NCBI RefSeq assembly: GCF_030269325.1
Contig: NZ_BSTD01000003.1
Location: 1,115,921 to 1,173,732 of the forward strand
DNA length: 57,812 nucleotides
Origin: Amycolatopsis sp. NBRC 101858
GTDB taxonomy: Bacteria > Actinomycetota > Actinomycetes > Mycobacteriales > Pseudonocardiaceae
Direction: 5' to 3'
The position numbers and the translations under genes are program-made. The notes under the pieces were generated by a model. It had not been told where the DNA came from. It ran no database searches and saw only the letters and a list, made by a program, of their open reading frames with translations. Below, piece by piece: positions 1-6,616 of this stretch (positions are counted from its first letter, which is position 1; each line of letters starts with the position of its first letter).

Positions 1-703
1 CCACCACCGTCCCCAACCCCGCGACAGCATCGAGCAGCGAACCCCGATCCGGCGAACCACGCCACGGCTGATGACGGACGAACACCAAGAACTCGAGAAG
101 CCGTTGGCGCGTCTCGGAAACCGGGACCGCGATCTCGGCGTCCACCGACACCGAGCGGAACCCGATGCCGAGCCGCCGCAGTTCCTCGGTGAGGGTCTGC
201 GCGAACAGCGGCCGCACGATCCCGCGGCAGGCCAGCCACTCCTCAAACGCCGAGTTCAGCTCGTTCGACGGCGTGACCGCCACGATCACCCGCCGGTGCC
301 GGTTGCGGGCTTCCTTCAGCACCGCCATCCCCTCGGCCGCGCCGAGGTAACACAGCGATTGGATGAACAGGCCATACTCGGTCGGTGCGATCCGCTGGAC
401 GGCGACTTCGGCCATGCCGGCCGCGAACAGCCGGTACCCGCGCACCTTCGGCAGCACCGCGAGCTCGGCACGCAGCCGCGCCACCGCTTCGCCGTTGGTG
501 TCCACGCCCTGGAACCACACCGATTCCCGCGGCGTCCGCGCGATCAGCTCCAGCTCGAACATGCCGAAACCGCATCCGTAGGACGTCAGCTCGAGGTCGG
601 CACCGCCGCCGATCAACGCGGCGATCTCGCCGGCCATCAACGCCTGCTGGTTCGTCAGGCTGCGGAAGGTGGCATTCGCGGTGTTGTAATCCCATTCGTC
701 CAT
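1..703 (-). CDS. SAM-dependent class I methyltransferase (partial, runs off left edge)
   Basis: The reading frame stays open to base 1, so the C-terminus lies outside the window; about 234 residues are visible. After a helical N-terminus comes a glycine-rich loop (LTSYGCGFG, about residues 40-50) and then GVDTN at the end of the next strand. This is the pattern of motif I and the acidic ribose-binding strand of Rossmann-fold methyltransferases. I chose the ATG at 703 because GGGAG sits 5 bases upstream; an ATG at 715 has no such site. It is the last visible gene of a leftward operon behind a SagB-type dehydrogenase, so methylation of a peptide or small-molecule product is plausible. The substrate is unknown. 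The family call rests on the fold pattern, not on a recognised close relative. Confidence 0.6.
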   Translation of the reverse strand, partial: MDEWDYNTANATFRSLTNQQALMAGEIAALIGGGADLELTSYGCGFGMFELELIARTPRESVWFQGVDTNGEAVARLRAELAVLPKVRGYRLFAAGMAEVAVQRIAPTEYGLFIQSLCYLGAAEGMAVLKEARNRHRRVIVAVTPSNELNSAFEEWLACRGIVRPLFAQTLTEELRRLGIGFRSVSVDAEIAVPVSETRQRLLEFLVFVRHQPWRGSPDRGSLLDAVAGLGTVV

Positions 704-812
704 CGCCGCTCCCATTTCCGGCGTGAACCGCCGCCGGAAATCGGCGTCGCGCACCGAATTCTACGGCCGGGCACGGGAGGAGCGGGTTTCGCAAATTGCG
801 CGATCGGCCAAA

Positions 813-2258
813 TCAGGGCGCGAGATCCAGCGCGCATTCCCCGACGCAGACTTCGGCGGGCCAGTCCAGCCGCAGCGCGCGGCCGACGCGGTCCCCGGCG
901 TCCACGGAGACGGCGTGCGCGGCCAGCCCCATCGCCTTCGCGGTGAGGTGCAGCGTCTCCTGCAACGCGCCGAGGTGCAGCAACGCCGCCGCGTACGCAC
1001 GGCTGCGGAGCACGGGCGCGGTGCGTGCCATCCTGGTGGTGACGCTGAGCAGCGCGGCCGGGTGGCGGTGGTCGGCCGCGGCCACCATCGCCATGTCCAG
1101 CAGGATCCGGTGGTCGGCGGGGTCCGAAGAGACCAGGAACAGCCGGTGGCCGGCCGGGTCGTAGTGGTAGATCCCTTGCGGCAGCCCGGAACACCGGTTG
1201 ACCGTCAGGTAGAGCTCCAGCTCGTAGAGCCGCGCCGTGCTGACGTACGGCCGCTGCGACACCTCGCCCACGGTGCCGTCGGGCAGGCTCGCCGGGCCGC
1301 TCGAGCGGATTCTCGCGGCCCGGTAAAGGAATTCGCCGATCTGCTCCGCCGACAGCTCGCGGGTGGTGAACGCCGGTGCGGCGTGGTCGGTCTCCAGCAA
1401 CTCGGTCAGCGTCGGGCCGACCTCGGCGCGGCCGGTCAGGTCGGGCCGGTGCAGCACGAACTCCCGGCCCGGCCCCAGCGGCTTGGCCACCGGCGAGCGA
1501 GGCGGCTCGGCCGTCTCCGGCAGGCCGTACGCCTGCCAGGTGCGGCTGCGGTCGTGGAAGAGCAGCTCCTCGTAGGACCACAGGCCCAGCCCGGGGTCGG
1601 CGTCCTCGGCGAACCGGCCGCCGTCCTCGCCGGCCACCACGCAGCCCGACGCCACCAGGTAGCCGACGAGCCGGGTGACGACCTCGACCGGAATCCCTTC
1701 CTGCGCGGCGATTTCCGCCGCCGAGACGACCTTGCCCAGCGACGCCGCGACGTGCACCGCCCACGGCTGGGCCAGCAGCACCCGGAAGCGCGCGGACGGG
1801 GACTCCAGGCTGAGCCCGCTGTCATCGGGGCGCAGCGCGCTGAACCGCGAGAGCCGGACCGGCCGCGTCGCCACGATCTCCGCCGGCGCGAACACCGGGT
1901 CCGGGACCACCGGCACCACCGACAGCAGCGGCCCCTTGCCGTCGTTGAGGCCCAGCGACCGCACGACCGACCCGCTGAGCTCGGTCAGCACGCGCTCGAG
2001 CGCGTCCGCACCGGGCACCGTCCAGCCGGGACCGCCGGACTCTTCCCACGACGCGGCCACGTTCGCCGGCGAAACGGGGCCGAGCGCCATCCGGCGAAGC
2101 GCTTCCCCGACCAGCGGCCCGGCGTCCGGGAAATCGAATTCGCCCCAGCGGGTGACCACGACCAGCGAGGTTTCGTCGCCGAATTCGAGGAGGCTGTCCT
2201 CGGCCAGCGACACCAACGGGATCGTCTCCACCGGTTCGTCCGGCTCGTCGAAAGTCAC
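813..2258 (-). CDS. SagB-type (ThcOx) nitroreductase-family dehydrogenase, copy 1
   Basis: SagB-type enzymes are FMN-dependent and typically oxidise azolines to azoles in TOMM peptides. The C-terminal half (about residues 280-481) has the expected pattern: a start like SQRPYVSTARLYELELYL, then GIYHYDP, and an AKAMGLAAHAV segment near the end. The N-terminal half (about 1-240) is an additional domain with helix-turn-helix-like stretches, shared with the second copy at 42082-43536; the two proteins (481 and 484 aa) are colinear paralogues. The start is a GTG with GGGGAG 7 bases upstream. No cyclodehydratase lies nearby on this side; the only YcaO protein is 41 kb away. Its neighbours are an AhpD-like protein and a methyltransferase. 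The family is clear, the substrate is not. Confidence 0.85.
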   Translation of the reverse strand: MTFDEPDEPVETIPLVSLAEDSLLEFGDETSLVVVTRWGEFDFPDAGPLVGEALRRMALGPVSPANVAASWEESGGPGWTVPGADALERVLTELSGSVVRSLGLNDGKGPLLSVVPVVPDPVFAPAEIVATRPVRLSRFSALRPDDSGLSLESPSARFRVLLAQPWAVHVAASLGKVVSAAEIAAQEGIPVEVVTRLVGYLVASGCVVAGEDGGRFAEDADPGLGLWSYEELLFHDRSRTWQAYGLPETAEPPRSPVAKPLGPGREFVLHRPDLTGRAEVGPTLTELLETDHAAPAFTTRELSAEQIGEFLYRAARIRSSGPASLPDGTVGEVSQRPYVSTARLYELELYLTVNRCSGLPQGIYHYDPAGHRLFLVSSDPADHRILLDMAMVAAADHRHPAALLSVTTRMARTAPVLRSRAYAAALLHLGALQETLHLTAKAMGLAAHAVSVDAGDRVGRALRLDWPAEVCVGECALDLAP

Positions 2259-2297
2259 GCTGCTGCTCCCCCCTGCCCGCGGCGGCCGGCCCGGTTT

Positions 2298-2840
2298 TCA
2301 CAGCATTCGGGCGAGCCCCGCGTATCCGCCTTCCTTCAACCGCAGCCCGGACGTCGTCGCGTACGCCTCGTCCGCGCGGATCCCCAGCCCCTCGACCATG
2401 CGGTTCATGAAGTTGAACAGCGCGCACACCAGGACCGCGTCGTGCAGCGCGTGCTCGTCCCAGCCGGCGGCGAACACGGCTTCGGCGTCGGCCTCGGTCA
2501 TCCGGGACGGCGTGCGGGTCAGCTTGCCGACGTAAGCCAGCACGGGCCGGAGCTTGTCGTCGACCGGCGCCGAGTCCAGGTCGGCGACCGCGGCCGCGAG
2601 CAGCCCCTCCGGCACGCCGAACGCCTCCGCGGTGATCGTGTGGATCCCGTGGCAGTAGGCGCAGCTGTTCACCCCGGACACGTACGCCGCGATCAGCTCG
2701 CGCTCCCCGGGGGTGAACGGCGACGACTCGCCGCGCATCAGCACCTCGTGCAGGTCCAGCAGGTGCCGCGCCGGGTCCGGGTTCGCCTTGAACACCTGCA
2801 GCAGCGTGGTTTCAGCCGGCAGGGACCTCAGGTACGACAT
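2298..2840 (-). CDS. AhpD-like carboxymuconolactone decarboxylase-family protein, copy 1
   Basis: The 180-residue protein carries the AhpD redox signature SCAYCHGIH at about residues 66-74, with two cysteines two residues apart and a following histidine. This is the alkylhydroperoxidase/peroxidase-related branch of the carboxymuconolactone decarboxylase family. Such proteins use the CxxC pair for peroxide reduction or thiol-disulfide chemistry in the cytosol. The ATG at 2840 has an AAGGAA site upstream. Its first 29 bases overlap the end of the preceding 155-aa gene, so the two are probably co-translated. It stands between a flavoprotein and a SagB dehydrogenase, so it may handle peroxide from flavin oxidations or itself take part in product oxidation. 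A distant relative lies in the enediyne operon at 17688-18749. Confidence 0.82.
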   Translation of the reverse strand: MSYLRSLPAETTLLQVFKANPDPARHLLDLHEVLMRGESSPFTPGERELIAAYVSGVNSCAYCHGIHTITAEAFGVPEGLLAAAVADLDSAPVDDKLRPVLAYVGKLTRTPSRMTEADAEAVFAAGWDEHALHDAVLVCALFNFMNRMVEGLGIRADEAYATTSGLRLKEGGYAGLARML

Positions 2841-3279
2841 CGAAGGGTTCCTTTCCGTCCGCCAGCCCGGAAGCGAGCTGGTCGACCTCGGTGCCGCGCA
2901 GCGCGCACGCGGTCAGGTAGGCGATCGTGCCCGCGCCGGCGCCGGGCACCGCGGCCGAGACGAGGTCCAGGCGGCGCTCCCACTCCCGCCGCAGCGACCC
3001 CGGCGACGACGTCGACGGCGGGTCGCCGACCCGGCCGCGCAGGGCCAGCCAGTGCTCGCGGCCGGACTCCAGGAGCCCGCCGAGGCCGAACTCCGCCCTG
3101 CCGTGGCGGGCCTGGTCGACCACCTGGGTCACCAGGGCCGGGTCGTCGGCGAGCCGGGCGAGCGCGAGGCCGGCGAGCAGGCGGTCGGCGTCGAGGCCCA
3201 GCAGGATGATCCCGGCTTCGGTCGCGCCGGAAGCGTCGACGTCGGGCAGGGCGAACCGCGAGTCGTGGGGTTCAGACAC
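2812..3279 (-). CDS. Unrecognised 155-aa protein
   Basis: I do not recognise this family. The GTG start at 3279 overlaps the stop of the upstream flavoprotein gene by 8 bases, and its own end overlaps the AhpD-like gene by 29 bases, so it is tightly embedded in the operon. The sequence is mostly helical and alanine/leucine-rich: a run around ILLGLDADRLLAGLALARLA (about 25-45), then an arginine-containing middle (RREWERRLDLVSAAV, about 96-110) and an acidic tail. There are no membrane segments or metal motifs. Coding is supported by the third-position GC pattern and the overlaps. By position it could be a carrier, chaperone or recognition protein for the pathway, but nothing in the sequence proves a role. 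Confidence 0.6.
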   Translation of the reverse strand: MSEPHDSRFALPDVDASGATEAGIILLGLDADRLLAGLALARLADDPALVTQVVDQARHGRAEFGLGGLLESGREHWLALRGRVGDPPSTSSPGSLRREWERRLDLVSAAVPGAGAGTIAYLTACALRGTEVDQLASGLADGKEPFDVVPEVPAG

Positions 3280-4600
3280 CGACGACCGCCTCGGCCGGGA
3301 GCACGACGCCGGTGCGCAGCTGCGCCGCGATCGCCGCGGCGACCCGGGTGGTGGCGACGCGGTGGCCGTCGATGTTGCGGGCGGCCGGGCCGAGCACCAT
3401 CCCGGCCGCGGCCCCGACCACCGAAACGCGCGGCTCACGGCGGTAGGACAGCGTCCGCTCGTCCAGGGACGGCCAGCCGTCGCGGGCGTCGACGACCTCG
3501 TCGGGCAGCAGGCCGGTGCCGATCGACGGCGTCGTGCCCAGCGCGAGCACGACGTGGTCGCCCGCGACCCGCCGGCCGCTCTCCAGCCGCAGCACCACGC
3601 TCCCGCCGACGGCGGGCGCGATCTCCTTGACCGCCTCGCCGCGGTGGACGATCAGCTTTCCTTCGGCCTCGGCGCGCTCGAGCAGCGGCCGGAACTCGAA
3701 CATGATCGACGCGCGCCGGAACCGGCCCATCAGGTCGAGCCGCTCGGTCCAGCCGACGCCGTCGAAGCGCTTGCGGCCCTCCGGCCGGAAGAAGGTGGAG
3801 TTGACGTCCGCGCACTGGTAGCGCTCGCCGGTCTCCCGGACCACCCAGTGCACCTCGCGCCCGGCCTCGAGCGCGCCGGTGATCAGGTGGGCCGCGGTGA
3901 GCCCGGCCCCGACGACCACCTGGCAGCCGACGCCCGGAGGCACCGACTCGTCCCAGAAGGACACGCCGCGCGGCGGATGCCCGCCGCCCCACCAGGTTTC
4001 CGGCGCCGGCCGGCGTTCCTCGCCCGGGCACAGCACGACGTGGCGGGCGGTGACGGAGAAGCGGTCGGTGTGCACGCCGACCGCGTCCGGGCCCGGCACG
4101 ACCTCGCGGACGGTCGCCTGCCAGGTCTTCTCGCCGACGTGGTGGGTGGTGACCAGGTGCGCGCAGTAGGCGTCGAAGACGTCCACCGGGACGACCGACC
4201 GGTGCCCGGACTGCGACATCCGGATCTCGCGGCGCTCGGTGGGCGTCAGCCGGCCCCAGTGCAGCCGCGCGAAGTCGAGCAGCTCGCAGTCGCGGAAGCC
4301 TTCGACGCCGGGGTGGTGTTCGTAGGGCGAGCGCAGCACGCGCTGGCCCAGCTGGTCGATCCGGTCGAAGAACCGCCCGCACGGCCGCCCGGTGCGGTCC
4401 ACCACGACGACGTCGTGGACGCCGTGGTGCCACAGGGCGGAGGCGACGGCGAGCCCGGCCGGCCCGGCGCCGGCGATCACGACGTCGGCCGTGGGCGCCG
4501 GAGACGCCTCCCGCGCCGGGGACGGTGACGCGGGCGGGCGCGGCCACGGCCGGCCACGCGGCGAGTCGAGCAGGTGCGGCTCCGGAACGAACTTGATCAC
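3272..4600 (-). CDS. FAD/NAD(P)-dependent oxidoreductase (flavin monooxygenase-like)
   Basis: After a proline-rich N-terminal tail, a dinucleotide-binding motif ADVVIAGAGPAGLAVASAL (about residues 38-56) marks FAD binding. A second glycine motif, VVVGAGLTAAHLI (about 228-240), fits NADPH binding. The order of the two Rossmann folds resembles flavin N-monooxygenase and lysine/ornithine hydroxylase-type enzymes. Near the C-terminus, VLALGTTPSIGTGLLPDEV is the usual segment before the last FAD contact. The 442-aa length is normal for this group. The GTG start at 4600 is 18 bases after the previous stop, and the end overlaps the 155-aa gene by 8 bases. It probably hydroxylates or oxidises the operon's product; a peptide side chain is one option, but this is inference. 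Confidence 0.78.
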   Translation of the reverse strand: MIKFVPEPHLLDSPRGRPWPRPPASPSPAREASPAPTADVVIAGAGPAGLAVASALWHHGVHDVVVVDRTGRPCGRFFDRIDQLGQRVLRSPYEHHPGVEGFRDCELLDFARLHWGRLTPTERREIRMSQSGHRSVVPVDVFDAYCAHLVTTHHVGEKTWQATVREVVPGPDAVGVHTDRFSVTARHVVLCPGEERRPAPETWWGGGHPPRGVSFWDESVPPGVGCQVVVGAGLTAAHLITGALEAGREVHWVVRETGERYQCADVNSTFFRPEGRKRFDGVGWTERLDLMGRFRRASIMFEFRPLLERAEAEGKLIVHRGEAVKEIAPAVGGSVVLRLESGRRVAGDHVVLALGTTPSIGTGLLPDEVVDARDGWPSLDERTLSYRREPRVSVVGAAAGMVLGPAARNIDGHRVATTRVAAAIAAQLRTGVVLPAEAVVGV

Positions 4601-4618
4601 TGCTCGCCCGCCGCCGGC

Positions 4619-5158
4619 TCAGAGCACCGTGACGGGGACGATCAGCTCCACCACCGGCCGCTGGCCCATCCCGTTGGTGACGAGCTCGTCGAGCGTCTGC
4701 TGGGACTGCTCGGCGCTGTCGGTGGCGATCGGGCTGTAGCGCGAGTAGAAGTAGGTCGGCTTGCGGCCGCCGGTCTCCATCGAATACGTCTTCAGGACGG
4801 TTTCACCCGGGCGGACCTCGCCGTCGTAGAAGGTGAGGCGGCGCTGGTCCGGCGTCATGAAGCTCTTCGAGAACTGCGGCGACATCAGCATTTCGTCGTC
4901 GAGGAACGTCGAGTCCTCGTCCATCACGGCCTGCATCGCGACCCACGTCTGGTCGGTCAGGTTGGTCTCGGCCTTGATGACCTGCCAGCGGCCGGGCTCG
5001 GGGAGGCTGACGCTCACCGAAACGTCGTGGTCGGTGGTGTCGATGGCACCGGTGATCATGAGCACCCGGCGGGCGAGGTCGGCGGTCCCGGTCATCTGCA
5101 CGTCCCGGGCGCGCACCCGGCTGGAGACATCGAGCCCTGGCAATTCGGGTGAAGACAT
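4619..5158 (-). CDS. Unrecognised 179-aa protein
   Basis: I do not recognise this protein. The ATG at 5158 has an excellent GGAGG site 7 bases upstream, so it is very likely translated. It has no signal peptide or membrane segment and appears beta-rich (for example VLMITGAID and RLTFYDGEV), with an aromatic stretch TYFYSRYSP at about residues 135-143. The C-terminus is a hydrophobic strand, VVELIVPVTVL. It lies directly upstream of the flavoprotein and is the first larger gene after the 44-aa peptide and the 102-aa unknown. It could be an accessory or binding protein for the peptide product; a self-protection role is also possible. Neither is shown by sequence. Confidence 0.65.
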   Translation of the reverse strand: MSSPELPGLDVSSRVRARDVQMTGTADLARRVLMITGAIDTTDHDVSVSVSLPEPGRWQVIKAETNLTDQTWVAMQAVMDEDSTFLDDEMLMSPQFSKSFMTPDQRRLTFYDGEVRPGETVLKTYSMETGGRKPTYFYSRYSPIATDSAEQSQQTLDELVTNGMGQRPVVELIVPVTVL

Positions 5159-5357
5159 GGTGCAGCCTCCTACGTTTACCCACCCCAGAAATAGCGGCCT
5201 GACCAGCGAACGTTCAAAGGCTTTCACACGGCAAGATGGAATGTCAAGATGAGGAATACACGTCCGTGAGCGTCAATTCGGCGGCCGATCAGGGGAAACG
5301 ACGGCAGCCGGGTGCGGGCCGGGCACTAGCCCGTTCGGCCCAGCACGCCGGCGTCGA

Positions 5358-5666
5358 TCACTCGGGACTGGAGGTTTCCTGGGCCGCGGCGGCGGTGTCG
5401 GCGCCGTCGACCGCGCCGATGTGCCGGATTTCGAATGCGGATTCCGCGCGCTGCACGTTTACTTTCAGCACCAATCCCGGTTTCACCATGATGAGGAAAT
5501 TGCCGGGATCCCGGGGATCACCGAAAATGTCGTAAACGAGGAACGCCGAACCGTCACCGACGGCGAACAAGGCCTCGTAGACGACGTTCCGCTCCGCCTG
5601 CGACGCCGTCTCGGCCCAGCTTTCGAGGACCTCGTGGCCCGCCGTGAGCTGGAGGCGCATTGCCAT
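5358..5666 (-). CDS. Unrecognised 102-aa protein (small actinobacterial DUF-type)
   Basis: The ATG at 5666 is preceded by GGGAGG with a 7-base gap, which favours it over the ATG at 5660. The protein starts with a compact domain (RLQLTAGHEVLESWAETAS) and continues with alternating strands (GSAFLVYDIFGD, NFLIMVKPGLVLKV, FEIRHIGAVD), ending in a disordered alanine/serine tail. This strand-rich plan resembles small cytosolic proteins I have seen annotated only as domains of unknown function in Amycolatopsis and Saccharopolyspora, possibly DUF6235, but I cannot confirm that. It sits between the 44-aa peptide and the 179-aa protein on the same strand. The 199 bases between its stop and the next start show no gene. 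Confidence 0.6.
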   Translation of the reverse strand: MAMRLQLTAGHEVLESWAETASQAERNVVYEALFAVGDGSAFLVYDIFGDPRDPGNFLIMVKPGLVLKVNVQRAESAFEIRHIGAVDGADTAAAAQETSSPE

Positions 5667-5833
5667 CCGCCGGCCTCCCAACCGAAAGTCGCAGGTCGCC
5701 GGCACGCATGGGCCACCGTGCTGCGGTGACACTCCGGCCCGAACACCATCGATTCTCCCGGCCGGGCGCCGGGGTGCTCATCTCCGAGCGTGCGCTCCGG
5801 CACCGTCCGTGTCCGGTACCGGAGCCTCGCCGC

Positions 5834-5968
5834 TCAGTTGTAGCCGAGCACGATGTGCTCGCCGAGCTCCTCTTCGACCGGCGCGGGCGGCTCGACCAGC
5901 CGGAGCACGCTGGGTTCCTCGGTGACCGCCGGCGTCCAGTCGTCGGCCGGGAGCGCTGCTGCTGTCAT
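5834..5968 (-). CDS. 44-aa peptide, candidate RiPP or cofactor precursor
   Basis: A short frame begins at ATG 5968 with a GAGGAA site 4-6 bases upstream, about the same strength as its larger neighbours. The peptide has a short N-terminus (MTAAALPADDW), an acidic, proline-containing middle (EEPSVLRLVEPPAPVEEELG) and a neutral end, GEHIVLGYN. An acidic leader followed by a short hydrophobic/aromatic tail is the layout of several RiPP precursors and of the mycofactocin precursor. There is no cysteine, so an azole-type core is not expected; Tyr, Asn and His would be the modifiable residues. It heads the leftward gene set containing a flavoprotein, AhpD-like protein, SagB and methyltransferase. 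The precursor role is an inference from size, site and neighbours. Confidence 0.55.
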   Translation of the reverse strand: MTAAALPADDWTPAVTEEPSVLRLVEPPAPVEEELGEHIVLGYN

Positions 5969-6025
5969 GGCGTTCCTCACTTTCGGTGTGTGCGACCACC
6001 ATGCGCGCCCGAGGTCGAGGATCGG

Positions 6026-6121
6026 ATGGGAACCGCTGACGTGCGCAGCTTTCGAGTGGCCGCGAGCGGGCCGCGCGAGGTGCACTGGAAGGACGACATC
6101 GACGGCGAGGTGCGCGCATGA
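6026..6121 (+). CDS. Possible 31-aa small protein upstream of the zinc-knuckle-like gene
   Basis: An ATG at 6026 follows an AGGA site and opens a 31-codon frame ending in TGA that overlaps the ATG of the next gene (ATGA). The peptide is charged, with a core REVHWKDDIDGEV. The coupling and site support translation. However, only 57 bases separate it from the divergent 44-aa gene, leaving little space for two promoters, so this may be a chance frame. I do not recognise it. Confidence 0.35.
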   Translation: MGTADVRSFRVAASGPREVHWKDDIDGEVRA

Positions 6122-6339
6122 CGGACGAACGGAAGCACCTGGGCGGCGCGGCGGACCGCCAGCGCACGTGCGCAACGTGCGGCGCGGAGTTCGAGCCGGG
6201 CGAGCGCACGGAACTGGAGGCGTTCTCGGACGGCGAGGTCCGGTACGTGGCAGTGCATCCGGGACACACGACGCATTCCCCGTCGCGCGAGCGAGCGGCG
6301 GCGCGGAGGTTGCGGGGGATCCCGGACCAGGCAGCCTGA
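6118..6339 (+). CDS. Small 73-aa protein with a CxxC zinc-knuckle-like motif
   Basis: The ATG at 6118 has GAGG 8 bases upstream. Near residues 17-25 is RTCATCGAEF, a single CxxC pair as in half zinc ribbons. A conserved-looking segment (EAFSDGEVRYVAVHPGH) follows, with two histidines that could complete a metal site. I believe similar short proteins occur in other Pseudonocardiaceae but know no function. It runs opposite to the surrounding biosynthetic genes and separates the enediyne operon's last gene (accE) from the 44-aa peptide operon. Confidence 0.5.
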   Translation: MTDERKHLGGAADRQRTCATCGAEFEPGERTELEAFSDGEVRYVAVHPGHTTHSPSRERAAARRLRGIPDQAA

Positions 6340-6409
6340 CGGCGCCGACAACGAACGGCCCGGGCACGGCCGGCCCGGGCCGGGCGAACTGCTTGCTCCC
6401 CGCGCGGGA

Positions 6410-6601
6410 TCAGCGCGGCAGGCCCGACATCCGCCAAGCGCCCGGCGCGGGCCGCACTTCCCGGGCCCGCCAAGCCGGGTCTCCCCACGCCGATCGCTCC
6501 GGCGCACCACGCCGCCGGGTGCGGGCCGCCTGCAGCACCGCCACCAAGGCCGCCAGCTCGCCGTCGTCCGGGGAACCGTGCAGGACGCGGATCGCGGACA
6601 T
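6410..6601 (-). CDS. Acyl-CoA carboxylase epsilon subunit (AccE/PccE-like)
   Basis: These very small subunits stabilise actinobacterial acyl-CoA carboxylase alpha/beta complexes. The 63-aa protein shows the family hallmarks: an N-terminal IRVLHGSPDDGELAALVAVL segment, a variable arginine-rich linker, a tryptophan-containing middle and the end PGAWRMSGLPR. The ATG at 6601 is preferred over a GTG at 6610 because GAGG lies 8 bases upstream. It follows the beta subunit by 15 bases and is the last gene of the enediyne operon. A dedicated carboxylase here would fit supply of malonyl-CoA for the polyketide synthase. No alpha (biotin carboxylase) subunit is present in the window, so it must use one encoded elsewhere. 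Confidence 0.85.
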   Translation of the reverse strand: MSAIRVLHGSPDDGELAALVAVLQAARTRRRGAPERSAWGDPAWRAREVRPAPGAWRMSGLPR

Positions 6602-6616
6602 CGCGGACACCTCGTC

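Noticed and set aside
5969..6025. A bidirectional promoter between the 44-aa gene and the 31-aa frame.
   Set aside because: Only 57 bases are available, and I see no convincing -10 or -35 pair on either strand.
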